From assembly GCA_032358255.1 (NCBI GenBank), contig JAULBX010019411.1:18795-82794 (forward strand): a stretch of DNA of 64,000 nucleotides, read 5' to 3'. The notes under the pieces are model-generated. The model had not been told where the DNA came from, did no database searches, and saw nothing but the letters and a program-made list of their open reading frames with translations. The DNA comes from Heterotrichella gracilis. Taxonomy: Eukaryota; Sar; Xanthophyceae; Tribonematales; Xanthonemataceae. Position numbers and translations under genes: made by a program. Positions 15,958 to 27,697 of this stretch are shown here, piece after piece; positions within the stretch are counted from its first letter, which is position 1, and every line of letters starts with the position of its first letter.

Positions 15958-18900
15958 ATGGACGAAGAGTATGACGCAGTTGTGCTGGGCACTGGGCTCA
16001 AGGAGTGCATCATCAGCGGCCTGCTCTCGGTGGAGGGACACAAGGTAGCAGCGCTGCACCTGCACAACAGCCCACCTGTCCTCCTGATGCGCCCAACGTG
16101 CTAAACAAACTCTTTTTGCAGGTGCTGCATATGGATCGCAACAACTACTATGGTGGGGAGTCTGCCTCCTTCAACCTCAACCAGGTGTGTTGACAGTGCC
16201 CAAAGTGCATAATAGCAGATATTAGGACCACCACCAGTAGGGACAGGAGCCTAGTAGTGTCCAAGTTGGTGTATCTTTCCAATGGGTAGCCTCTTCTGCG
16301 TCTGGTGCTGTGCTGACTGTTGTTGGTGCCTGCATTGTGGTACACGTCTAGTCACTGCCAGTGGGACAGCCACTACAGAGGGTATCAAACCCTGCACTGG
16401 AGTTGAAAAGCTGCGCTGCCTGTGCAGCTGTACGAGAAGTTCAGGCCTGGCCAAACCCCACCACCAGAGCTGGGACCCAGCCGGGACTACAACGTGGACA
16501 TGGTCCCCAAGTTTATTATGGCCAACGGGAAGCTGGTGCGTGTGCTGATCTACACCGATGTCACCAAGTATCTGGAGTTCAAGGCGGTGGATGGCAGCTA
16601 CGTGCTGAGCAAGGGCAAAGTGGAGAAGGTGCCTGCAACGGATATGGAGGCGCTGCGGTCGCCCCTGATGGGACTGTTTGAGAAGCGGAGGGCCAGAGGC
16701 TTTTTCATGTATGTTGCCGGGGGTTCAGTTGGTAGATCTCATGCACTGCAGCAAACCACCCAGCCTTGCACTATGAATGTCCACTGGGGTCTGTTCTGGC
16801 ATACCTTCTTACCACCTGTGGCTGTGCACACATGAACACATGTCTTTCACATTCCGGTGCAAAGTGCCAGCAGCATACTCCACTCATCTGACACTCCATT
16901 GCCCGCGGCTGCACAGCTATGTGCAGAACTACGAGGTGGGCAACCCGGCCACGCACAAGGGGTGGGACCTGAACAAGATGACCATGTACGAGCTGTACAA
17001 GCAGTTTGGCCTGGACCCAATGACAATAGACTTCATCGGCCACGCCCTGGCGCTGCAAAGAGACGACAGGTATGTTTTTTGGGTTGAAGCGTGGCCCGTT
17101 TCCTGCTCGCCTCACAACTGGTGTTGTCCTTGCCGAGCTGTTTAAAATTAGACGGTAGGAGGATAGGCGGGGTAGTGGCTAACCGGGCATTGTGCATGGT
17201 TGTTTTCCCTTAATTGAAAAAAAAAAAGTATTAATATCCGAGCTCCTCGCCTGATTTTGGGTCCTTAGGTGCATGGTGGCCCCTGCCTACTTGAGGACAA
17301 GCTGCGCAATGTTCTATATGAATATTAATCATTAGATAGATATATATTTTTTGTCCTCAGGTACATGGTGGAGCCTGCCCTGGAGACAGTGCTGCGGATC
17401 AAGCTGTACCACGAGTCGCTGTACCGGTTTGAGGGCATGAAGGCGCCCTATATCTACCCGCTGTATGGACTGGGGGAGCTACCGCAGGTGCGCTGCTGCG
17501 AGCCTCATTAATTGGACTGTCCAATTCTCGATGCATCTTCTGCCACAGACCAGTTGGCTATGGGTGACTCCACCATGGCAATGCATCAGCCCACATTGGG
17601 GGGGGAAGGAATGGGGGGCGTCGCCGTGTCCAGTGCATATCATGGCATGCCCAGCCTACGCACAAGGGCCCAGACATCGCATCGCCGCCATGCCCTGGAA
17701 ACAGTGGCGTTTACATTTTTACTCGCATACAAGGGTAGTATATCTGTATGTTTGCCTATCCCGTACACAAGGACTTGCAAAAATGCCGAGTTATTACAGC
17801 GATTTTAAAAGTGACGCTTTCACTTTCTTTCCAGGCGTTTGCGCGGCTGAGCGCCGTGTACGGCGGCACCTACATGCTTGCCAAGCCCGATGTGGTGGTG
17901 GAGTTTGACGAGGCGGGCAAGGCGGTGGGGGTGACCAGCGAGGGGGAGACTGCAAAGTGCAAGTTTGTGGTGGGGGACCCATCCTACTTCCCGGGCAAAT
18001 GCAGGAAGACGGGGCAGGTGCGTGCGGGGGGGCATGGAATCGAATATAATTTGTAGGGCTTTAAAAGGTTGTCTGGTAAGAGTTTATTGTCTCATTTTGT
18101 ATTGTAAATGAAATACAATCACCAGGGAAACGTCATCAGACCAAGGTATCTCACTGCATGGATTTGTTTTTCCTGTGAAGGCGACACTTAGCCTTCGCAA
18201 TTGCATACCATATTTTCATGGGTAGTGCCGCACCATCCTTGGCTGGTGCGGCCAGCAGCCGCAAGCTGAGCAAGATCCTAAGTGCGCCACGCACCACCCA
18301 TCCCAAATCCACATGCCCCTACACCCACCCCCGCATCCACCCCACACCCACCCACGCGCCCTCGTGGCAGGTAGTCCGCGGCTTGTGCATCACGAGTCAC
18401 CCCGTCCCTTCACCGGCTCCCTGCAGTTCTGCCATTATCTCACTACATACAAACTCAATTTTGGATGCAAATAGCGCAATCGTTGCGTTGAAGCTGCGGG
18501 GTTGTGTACGCAGGTCGTGCGCGCCATGTGCATCATGAGCCACCCCATCCCCAACACCGGCGACTCCGCCTCCGCCCAGATCATCCTGCCGCAGAAGCAG
18601 ATCAACCGCAAGTCCGACATGTATGTGTTCTGCTGCTCCACCAGCCACCAGGTGGTTGCCAAGAACAAGTGGGTGGCCTTTGTGAGCACCACGGTGGAGA
18701 CGGACAACCCAGAGGCGGAGCTGGGGCCAGGTGGGTGCGGGGGGAGGTTGGGGAAACGTAGGAGTGTACAGAATGAGTTGTATGCATCTCAGCAAATGTG
18801 GCAGGTGTGCCCTGAAGACATATTATTGCCTCCTGCCCAAACCCATGATAAACCCGACCCCCGCCTCTCCACCTTTGCAGGCCTGGCCCTGCTTCGCCCT

Positions 18901-19224
18901 AAAGTATAAACCCTAACAGCCCCATGAAATATCACCCCTGCCGCATCAACCCCCTACCCCCACACATGGAAACCTGACCCTTGCCTCTCCAACCCCGCAG
19001 GCCTGGCCCTGCTTGGCCCCGTGGACGAGATGTTTGTGAGCGTGAGCGACGTGTACGAGCCGCTGGCAGATGGCAAGGCGGACGGCTGCTTCATCTCCTC
19101 CGGCTACGACGCCACCACGCACTTTGAGACCACTGTGGATGATGTTCTGTCCATGTACACGCGCATCACGGGTAAGACGCTGGACCTGGACAAGCAGGAC
19201 CTGGACAGGGTCAACCCGGAGTGA
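15958..19224 (+). CDS. GDI1: Rab GDP-dissociation inhibitor, 8 exons
   Basis: Extracts prenylated GDP-bound Rab GTPases from membranes and recycles them through the cytosol. Exons: 15958-16044, 16122-16184, 16428-16708, 16917-17069, 17361-17487, 17835-18017, 18514-18730, 19001-19224; in phase, 444 residues, the normal GDI length. The N-terminus has the family signature [17 protein letters not shown], then [12 protein letters not shown]. The Rab-binding platform region shows [31 protein letters not shown] and [12 protein letters not shown]. Later blocks include [34 protein letters not shown]-type sequence and [12 protein letters not shown]. The C-terminal part holds [11 protein letters not shown] and [12 protein letters not shown]. 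Three introns contain degenerate copies of the following exon start. Whether it is GDI rather than Rab escort protein is settled by the length and absence of the REP insert. Confidence 0.96.
17264..17312 (+). repeat. Degenerate copy of the start of GDI exon 5
   Basis: GTCCTTAGGTGCATGGTGG then CCCCTGCCTACTTGAGGAC parallels the genuine GTCCTCAGGTACATGGTGG then AGCCTGCCCTGGAGAC at 17353 onward, acceptor included. The copy lies 90 bases upstream in the same intron. Confidence 0.8.
18362..18415 (+). repeat. Degenerate copy of the start of GDI exon 7
   Basis: GCAGGTAGTCCGCGGCTTGTG and CATCACGAGTCACCCC repeat GCAGGTCGTGCGCGCCATGTG and CATCATGAGCCACCCC of exon 7 (18510-18560). The copy includes the acceptor and sits about 145 bases upstream. 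Confidence 0.85.
18870..18905 (+). repeat. Degenerate copy of the start of GDI exon 8
   Basis: CTCTCCACCTTTGCAGGCCT then GGCCCTGCTTCGCCCT matches CTCTCCAACCCCGCAGGCCT then GGCCCTGCTTGGCCCC at 18985-19020. It contains a plausible acceptor, so mis-splicing to it is possible, but the frame soon hits TAA. Confidence 0.85.
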
Positions 19225-20185
19225 AGGGGGTTTTCAGGGTTTTGGGGTTTTGGTGTAAACCCTAAGCAGGCCCTGGGTCTGGACAAGTGGGGTTTGGACC
19301 CAGGGTGAGGGGCAGGGGGGGAAGGGTACGCTCTCTCGGGGCAGGGGTGGGGTGGGTTGGGATTTGAGGACAGCAAGGGGTGGGGGAGGGGAGTTACAGG
19401 CAGAGCTAATGGCAGGCAGGCTGGTGCTTAGATGCCTGCATGTGTGGGGTGTTCATTTGTTTGCGCCATTGTGTCACCGTGACGGGGTTGCGCTAGTTGT
19501 TCCGCCAGTCGGCTAGTAGGGCACCGCAGGGAGCAGTTGGCGGGAATACTTTACGCAGTGATCACGGCGTTCATTACCTTGCGGGATAAACTTTCAGTAT
19601 ATCGCGCGGAGATGCACTGTGAAATCTTGCAATACGTTGCAGACTAGCCAGCTGGGTCAGACTTTCCGAACATTGATGTTGTTGTGCCAATGGCATGTTG
19701 GACATGCCTTAGCGCAAGGGCAGGATTTTGCAACTAGTAGCGGCTCATCTTAATCTGAGGCTGAATGTTGCGCACCCTGTGCAGCAGCGGCAGCAGCGGC
19801 ACATCCTCAATGCCTAGGGTTAAAGCCTGGTATGTTCTTGAAACCAGTTCACTGTAATGTATCAATAGTTTGCTATGCTGATACTTAAAATCATGATGCA
19901 TCATGACAAGATTAAACCATGCATGTTATGTCACGTCCGTTGAACGCTGATGACTCCGTTCGTCTGGACGGCGAACGCTGATGACTCATGAATAGGCGAG
20001 GGCGCAGGACTGCCCCATGGCCACCCATTTGTGCCCATCAGTGCTGCGAGCAGCTTGCCCAAGCACACTGTGATTGTGACAGTGACAGCTGACAGCTGGG
20101 CCAGGCAGCTGGCTTGTCACAGCAGCTGACATGTCCTATACCATCGAGTCAGACTCAGTCCAAATCGGATTCTGAGGCAAGAAAA
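19225..20185. other. Convergent intergenic region, GDI / MARVEL-like gene
   Basis: It starts with telomere-like GTAAACCCTAA at 19252. It includes a direct repeat GAACGCTGATGACTC at 19944 and 19971. At 20070-20130 there is a CAGCTGACAGCTG-rich palindromic patch. No gene is seen. Confidence 0.5.
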
Positions 20186-23100
20186 TTACTTGCAATTGGG
20201 GAGCCATGACATGAGCATAAGTTGGCGGTAACCGTTGCAGAAATAACAACGTTTGTATACATGGTTGCAATTACATACTCCGAGTCTGCAGACAGCAGTG
20301 CTGGTACCATGCGCCTTCCCAATGGGATTCTGCAAACATCGATGGCATTCAGCAGATTCTGAAGATTCCCAGCTAGTAGTCAGGAACCCTCCTCCCCAAA
20401 GCGTTGGTTGCGGTGGGGCAGGTAATGGCAGGCGCCCCACCGCATCTCTGGCTTGGAAGCCCCCATACTGCTGGTAGTGCTGCCGGACTGCAAAGTACTC
20501 CTGAAAAGGCACAACCGATTGGAGCGTACACCATTTGGCAAATGCAACTTGCCATATGGGTTGCGGCAACGCAATGCACCATATGGGATCGTATATGAGA
20601 TGTACTTGTTTATCAGCAGGTAACAAGCGCAGCTCGCGTGCGACAAGTATCGGATTGGATTCCAGGCCAGCAACAATGTACTGCAATCCAATAAATCACA
20701 AATGTTTAACAATTTAAAATCTGCCTGATGTGATGCGATTGGTCATGGCATGGCATGGGCAACCCATAAGCCTGGCAGTCAACGATGCAACTGAGTATGA
20801 ACTTCCGGGCAAAACCTCAACCTCAGCGTGAATTCACCTGCCATGCCGTGTAGTCCACCATCCCCAGCGCCGCATGCATGAGGCACATCACCCCCAGCAT
20901 GATGGAAGCGGCAATGATCTTGGTGCATGCGGTGGTGGCGGCGCAGGTCAGGGTGGAAAGGCCCGCAGAGGCTGACATTGCGGCCAGCGTCAGGCAGAAC
21001 AACACCTGGGACAACAGGGTAGAGGGGGTTCATGCACCTCTTTCACTTTTTCACTTTTTCACGTAAAGCTAATTGCTGCATGATTCTGTTATAAAACATT
21101 CAGCAAAATTATTTTCTTGACAGCGGGGTACCGTGCATGTTAATCGGCCTCATATACTGCCTGTGTAATGGTAGGGTCTGGCCACCTGCCTGGACCATAA
21201 ACATTAGGGCCTTACCAAGCAGGGACCTACCAAGTTGCCTGCCTGTCTTGTCCCTAGCACCCAGGCGCCCTACTCAGCCCCACGCATGACTCGCAGATTA
21301 GGGTTAAGACGTGGGCTGCTTTAGGGGTTAGGGTTTAGGGTTTTTGCCCCTACTACGTTGTACGCCGTGCTTGTGGCCAGCACCCAGGGTGCCTTCCACA
21401 GCCCCCCATAGGACCTGTAGTAGAACCTGTACCCCCCCAGCACCCTGCTTGTGTCGTACAGCAGCATGGCGATGGTGCAGGCAGTGTCCAGGCAGCCCAC
21501 CACCATTGCAAACAGCCATGTCTGGATGGATGCCACGTGGCTGGCAGCGATGTATGTGAAGCAGAAGATGCACATCACAAGCAGGCCGCTCCTGCAAGGC
21601 AACATAGGGTAGATAACAATTTCCCATCATTTGTTACTTCAAATCATGTGCCCTGAAAATTGCGACGCGCACCTGACCAAGGCCAATTGGGAGACAGTGC
21701 GCGCCTGCTCAAATCGTGTGCTCAGTGCAGGCTCCGGACCAGCAGGCTGCTGAAGCGCTGGGACTGGAGCTCTTGTTACGGGTGCTGGGGCATCGGGTGG
21801 TGCGCACATGGCATGGACAGTGACCACCTGCCCCTCCCCTCCCGAATGGTCCTTTCCCCTTGCTGTCACATGTCCTTGAGGCTTCCCTTTCTGCTGCTGC
21901 TGCTGGTGGTGCTGTTTGCCGCGCACATGTGGTGCATGTGGTGCATGTGGTACATGTAGCAGGGCAATGGATGCCACCGCGGCGGTTGTGTACATGAGGA
22001 ATGCCAGGAAAGCCATGACCACACCCTGCCAGCACAATAGAAAGCTGTATTAGCCATTGCCAGGAGAGGTGCATGTACATTCATTACATCAGGAACGGCA
22101 TGAAGTCCATGGCCCAACTGTTACAAAAATGCTCATGTGGGGTCGTAGTACCGCAAAACCTGGTCCAGAGTTGCTGCCGCCAACCAATGGAAGAACGTAG
22201 TAACATTTAAATCTGTGTTTTATTGCAGTAGCAAGGGAGCCCACGTTGTACCACGTTCACTTGCTTCGGTCATGGCGACAAGTATCAGGTTCATGAAATT
22301 GCGCACTACCATGCTACCCCCTGTGTATACCCATCAAATCTTTTTGAACCCTGCAACCCTGCCTGGCACTCACAGCAGTAGCGTTTGCACATCCCTGGCC
22401 ATGGCACACGCTGAGCGCCTGATCGCAGTTTGTGAGACTGTTGTCGGGTGTGCGGCAGACCTTGCCCATCTCCCCTTTCTGGTTGTACCTAATCCTCGTG
22501 GCTTCAAGAAGCACAGAAGCAGCTGCGCTTGCAGCTGTGAAGAAAAGGACAGATAGTACCTACAATGGTGGGGTTTGGTGCCAGTTTAGGTAAAATGTTG
22601 AGCGCATGAACCCTGATAATAATGATAATAGATTATGATAATGATATTAATAGTGATAAACCCTAAACCCTATAGTAAAGTCTCAAAGCAGAGAAGGTTT
22701 TGACCGGCAGGCGACATAGCAGCAGCTTGATCCGCACCATGGTGAAAAGCAGCTTGTTTGGGATGGCGGCCACTTACCCCATCGATCCAGGCTTCGACCT
22801 TCAGCACCATGGCATTGGAGCTGAGTCGGAGAGGAACAACCCCTCCAAAGTCAACTGCTGCGATGAGCAGGCCCACAAGCCCGAGAACCAAGGATATCAC
22901 TGTTGGGAAACATACGAGTGTTACTTTGTAGAGTGCAGTGGTGCTGGGCTAGATGGGCTGCACCGTAAATGGGCTGGCAGGGGCTACTGAGGCATACAGC
23001 TGACGCGTTGCAGGCAGGTATGGTCGGTGTATGTGGTTAGGCAGATGCTCACCTGACACTGACACCAGATAAGACATGGCTGCTGTGTCGTTCCAGTCCG

Positions 23101-23367
23101 AGTTGGCCACAGTTGTGGCCAAGGTAAGGACTGTGAACACATACTGCAGCAACACAGGGTTATGTTAGCTTGCACCAGGTGGATGAGCTGTGTTCCAAGA
23201 AAGTTTGGCTGCCGGGGTAACTGTACCTTAAAAGAGTGGACAAGCAGCAGAGACGAATACAGGAGTGGTGGGCGAGAGGTGAGGAGGCCATCGTGGCGAC
23301 CATCATTGTTGGCCGCTCCCTCTACCACCTCCACAGCCACGTTGTACTCCTCATGCTCGCCTGCCAT
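20186..23367 (-). CDS. Eight-helix membrane protein, apparently two MARVEL-type four-helix units, 8 exons
   Basis: Exons (complement): 23227-23367, 23053-23143, 22778-22899, 22374-22559, 21673-22025, 21357-21591, 20838-21005, 20186-20500. All phases close, giving 536 residues. The acidic N-terminus (MAGEHEEYNVAVEVVEG) is followed by helices around SLLLVHSFKYVFTVLTLATT, VISLVLGLVGLLIAAVDF, VLSVLFFTAASAAASVLL and GVVMAFLAFLMYTTAAVASI. A Cys-containing loop (VC..NCDQALSVCHGQGC) lies between helices 3 and 4. A His/Gln/Pro-rich linker of about 95 residues leads to a second hydrophobic set (LLVMCIFCFTYIAASHVASI, WLFAMVVGCLDTACTIAMLL, VLFCLTLAAMSASAGL, KIIAASIMLGVMCLMHAAL). It ends in a soluble Tyr/Gln-rich tail. 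The helix spacing and the W/D-before-helix-3 pattern suggest MARVEL/CASP-like domains; that assignment is inference. It is divergent from CutC. Confidence 0.65.
21893..21960. repeat. CTG/GTGCATGTG tandem repeats coding a His/Gln-rich linker
   Basis: CTGCTGCTGCTG then GTGCATGTGGTGCATGTGGTACATGT, read on the minus strand, give the HVPHAPHAPHV and polyQ segment of the eight-helix protein. They mark a slippage-prone coding repeat. Confidence 0.85.
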
Positions 23368-24118
23368 GGCCGTTCATTTATTCTGACATCGGTTCAGCTA
23401 CGTACTTCTCACACGGGCTGAGCACCAGCTGAGCCAGGCTAGCTATGGTGAAAGGGACAAACGATGCTGTGCTGGGGATCCATGTGGGCACCAACAACGC
23501 CAAAATGCATATGGAGTCGACACCGAGCCCTACCCATCAGCCGGCCAAACTTTCAACCTATTGAAACCTCATAATAGGTAACGAAAGCACCTGCAGTGAA
23601 TTCACATTGGTGGAGACCTTCGTATGGCATGTTATGACATGCCAGTGGCCACTTGAAGAGACAAGAAATGACTCGATATGCCCAGGTGACGGGCTGGGGC
23701 TAATACTCTAAGACTTATTGCAGTGACGTGTGGATGACAGTTGGGAGTGCAACTTGTTAAACGACAAAGCTTGGTAATCAGTCCCACTCCACTGCCCGTC
23801 TTCGAGTTTAACAGTGTCCAGGCCTGCACTCTTGGCGTGGAGCGAAGAGCCTTGCTGAAGACTTGCACCTTAGTTCTTGATACTGCCTGCAGCAGTTACA
23901 AGCTGCTTCTGTTGAAATAGACTCCTTTCAGACAACAGTTGAACTGTATGCATGGATATGAATGCATACAGGGTTCTTATGCTGTTGGACGCATAGAAAT
24001 GGCAACGGAGTAGGGTGATCAGCGCAACGTTGCCAACTATGTAGTTTCGCACAGATGTAGCCACGGTTGAGGTCCTGCTATTGGGTTTGTTGCAACCCAA
24101 TAGCAACAGCAGTATTGC
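23368..24118. promoter_or_regulatory. Divergent intergenic region, MARVEL-like / CutC
   Basis: About 750 bases between two divergent starts. I see no further gene and no clear core element. Confidence 0.45.
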
Positions 24119-26198
24119 ATGGTACTCTTGGAGATCTGCACCGACAGTGTGGAAGGATGCATTGCAGCACAGGAGGGTGGGGCCGACAGGGTAGAGCTGT
24201 GCAGCTGCCTGGACGTGGGGGGCCTCACTCCCAGCTTTGGTAAGCATGCACCACGGGTTGAAAACACCGACTCCCGCCTGGGCAGAACTGGGCAGCGGCA
24301 GTCCATAACACAAACGGCCTACCTGCCACCCTTGAGGCTTTCTATGCCACTTACAAAACCCACAAAGGTTTTTTGGGTTTGGCAGGGTTGATAAAGAAGG
24401 CACGGCAAGCGCTGACCAGGTGCAAGCTGCACATACTCATCCGACCTAGGCAGGGCGACTTCCTGTACTCAGCGAGCGAGTTGAGTGTCATGAAAGCTGA
24501 CATCCTGGGTGCAGCAGAGCTCCAGGTGGACGGTGTGGTGTTTGGAGTGTTGCAAGCCAATGGAGAGGTTGACAAGGGCTGCGCACAGCACCTGTACCGC
24601 CTGGCTGCCCGGCTGGTGAATGCTGCTTCAACACTCCACAAACCCTCGCCAAGCACAACCCTGCTGTCAGGAAGCCTTCCCCTTGTCATCCATGTGTGAA
24701 ACCTATTGGGTGGCGGCGCACTGTTGAACAGGACAACAGTCGCAGGCCAAATTATGGGTTTAGGTGCAACCCTGGTCTAGGGTTGATACCAGCCACCTGC
24801 TTCGTGATGGGTACATGGAAAAGGGTGGCTGCCCCCTCCTCCTGGCTACCTTTCTTTTTTATATCTTCCTCAAACAACACCCTCGTACCTGATAAGGTCT
24901 CTGTTTCCTGCTTTGTTTTATCCAATTATATTTTACTTGTACTTTTTCCAAGTTATTTTGTCTCCCTGTGTAGGGCCTGGACGTGACCTTCCACCGCGCC
25001 TTTGACATGTGCTGCCACCTGGGGCAGGCACTGGAGGCGCTGGTGCAGGTGGGGGTGCCGCGGGTGCTGACCTCGGGGGGAAACCCATCGGCGGCAGAGG
25101 TGGGGAGCTGTTGAAACAATTCGTGAAGAGTTACCCTTGTCATATTGACCTTTGTCTGTTCAGAGTTTAGGGGTTATGGCGATGCCGGATCTCCATGTGA
25201 AGTACCATCTCCAGGAACATAGGTAGTGACCTATGCACTGCGAAGCCATTCATGATCGCTACCACCATCACCACCACCACCACAACAACCACCACCCACC
25301 ACTACCACCCCTCCAGCAGCGCCTCCCGCTGGTCATCATGCCTCATGTCATGCTGACGGGTGCCTGTGCATGCAGGCCTGCGAGGTTATCCAAGCGCTCG
25401 TGGCGCAGGCAGGGGGGCGCATCACGGTCATGGCAGGCGGGGGAGTTGGCGAGCACAACGTGGCCAGCCTGGTGGGGCGCACAGGGGTTGCGGAGGTGCA
25501 CAGCAGCGCAAGGAGGTGAGGCAGGGGGCTTGCAGATTTGGGCCAAAATAAGGGATGGTGCCATCTTCCTACAATGCACCGTTTGTATTACGTGGCCATA
25601 CTAACTGGGAGGCCGGCTAGCTCTACTGTTGGGAGCCTGGTGCAGCGCACAGGGGTGGGCGAGTGCTCAAATTTTAGTAACAAGCCAGTATCATAAAGGA
25701 TAAGTTTAAACGGTTACAGGCAACGGCGTCATTTTGCACCTCGCAGGACGTGCGTAGCGCCATGGTTAACCGCGGTGGCTAGATACATTACATGCCATTT
25801 TAATGATCATCAGCGCCATGATGCACCATGGTGGCTAATTATAGGATCTTCGTACTATATGCATCTTCATGCAATGATGATCCATCGCGCCCTGCAGGCC
25901 AGTTCACAGCGCCATGATGCACCAGGCTGCCCTAGGTCTGTGCGCACCCCACCCTGCCTCGGATTGGGCCTGGACAGTGGCGTGCCCCACCAGGGTGGCC
26001 GGCATCAGGGCAGCAATGGAGGCGCAGGGGGAGGAAGGGGACAAGCTAGGGGGCCAAGGGGAGGGCCAAGCCGATGCAGGGGGTGGAGGGGGCGGTGTGG
26101 TCCATGTGGTGGACCAAACGGATATCGATGGTGTGGCCAATGTGACGCTTTCTGCATCAGATTCTGACAGCAAGCTGGGCTTTCGTGATATGCTCTAA
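24119..26198 (+). CDS. CUTC: CutC family protein, 5 exons
   Basis: TIM-barrel protein of the CutC family, linked to copper handling in bacteria and animals; its enzymatic role is still debated. Exons: 24119-24239, 24386-24615, 24974-25099, 25376-25515, 25898-26198; phases close to 305 residues, slightly longer than human CUTC. Signature blocks: [25 protein letters not shown] at the start, [67 protein letters not shown] and [15 protein letters not shown]. The C-terminal extension (about 60 residues after the last barrel strand) is Gly/Gln-rich and ends KLGFRDML. The introns before exon 5 hold partial exon copies. Neighbours give no functional hint. Confidence 0.92.
25257..25318. repeat. CCA/CAA-rich microsatellite
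   Basis: Impure (CCA)n tract in CutC intron 3, about 60 bases. Confidence 0.9.
25625..25842 (+). repeat. Fragments of CutC exons 4 and 5 inside intron 4
   Basis: GGGAGCCTGGTGCAGCGCACAGGGGTG at about 25629 resembles exon 4 (CAGCCTGGTGGGGCGCACAGGGGTT, 25466). Then TAGCGCCATGGTTAACCG at about 25756 and CAGCGCCATGATGCACCATG at about 25811 repeat the exon 5 sequence CAGCGCCATGATGCACCAGG (25907). The order is exon 4 end, then two exon 5 starts, as expected for serial tandem duplications at the junctions. Confidence 0.75.
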
Positions 26199-27697
26199 AG
26201 TAGTTCATAAATTTTCACAGTATCAGCACTACTCGTTGGTATAGTATACCAACACTTTGGTATTACTGCCAGTGTTCTGCTCGATCTGCAGATCGGCCAT
26301 GGCTCGGATACCTGTAGAGGATCCTGCAATATGCTTACATTAGCCAATGACTCCGAGCCTGAGGCCCCTGCGCCTATAGGGTTTTATGGGTGCCCATCAT
26401 TTGTATGCTTGCAGCGTATTCATGTATTACCAACATTGGTTGAAAATACAGTGCATTGAGTAGAGTGCCATTACATCTTCATATATCATATCACATGGGC
26501 TGGTGGGTGGCATTGCATGCAGGGGTGAAGTGGGGGGGACTGCGTAGCTGGCAGCTGGCCCTGTAGTGTCAGTGGCAGGCTGCAGTTATCTTCTAGGGCG
26601 CGAACTTGAACAGTGTACTATTAGTAGATTAGATTAAAACTGATAAGTATTTGGCATATGACGTTGTCGAGCCAAAAATGCTGCACACTCCAGGACCTGT
26701 GGAGGACGGCGTACTTGTATTTTTTGAGATTGACATAGCAACTTGATATGCATGATGCAATCATACTAACAGCGCTGTTCCACACCCACAGTGTCACCCA
26801 CACGCAGCTGAACAAATGTAACACATAGTACAGGACTATTGTTAACCCATTGGCAAGCAAGGTCACTGTGGTTGAACTTCAGGAATGATCATTTCGAACA
26901 GCAGTGCACGACCATAATTGATACCATTTAGTAACCCCAATGCCCCAATAGGATAATGGCTCTATCATAATGTTGCGGTCGTGCTGCAACTGGTAAATAC
27001 TATGCCGCATGGGGCCCATCGTGCACTTAGTAACTGGTTCTGAAAATTACTCTAGTTAAAAGCTACCTGTTGGAACAACAAGAATTAGGAGACACAAAAA
27101 ACATGATATGCAAACCAATGGCATGGCATGGCAAGCGATTGCATCAGGATTTCCCAGACATGAAAGGCACCCTGATTTGAAAAAATGCCATCGAGCGCAT
27201 GACTCCCGTTACCACACCCGATATAGCCCCCTACCTTTGTAATGCGTACTATGTAAACCTGCAACTAAGGTACAGTACCCAGATACTCCTGAGCTTGTAA
27301 CCCACTGCCCAAAACGTTCGTATGCCTAGGGTTACTGTACTCTCCTCTATTCTGGGGAAAGGCATCCCTGGCCATGCAATACTACCCCCACCCCTATTTC
27401 CTGCGCTACAGCTACCGGAATACCTGAGGGTTTAACTTGCTGATAACACTCAATGTTCTGCCGCTAAGCTAGAAAATGTACTGCATGAAATTGACATGCA
27501 ATTCCTGAAACAATCAATCAAGTCATCTACAACTACACACCCTACTCACTTGCAAACTACTGACGCACCAATACTGGCAAGGTGCAAAGTACCTTCGCAG
27601 AAAACTCTGCGCCCAATGCCTAGACATGGTATACCACCACTTGGCCTGCGCTCAACCTGCCACATTCCCTCCCCACCTCCTCATCCATCCCGCCCCC
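26199..27697. other. Convergent intergenic region, CutC / U-box gene
   Basis: About 1.5 kb between two 3' ends, AT-richer than the genes. It contains a near-palindrome TTGGTATAGTATACCAA at about 26238 and GATCTGCAGATC at about 26283. No gene is recognised. Confidence 0.5.
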
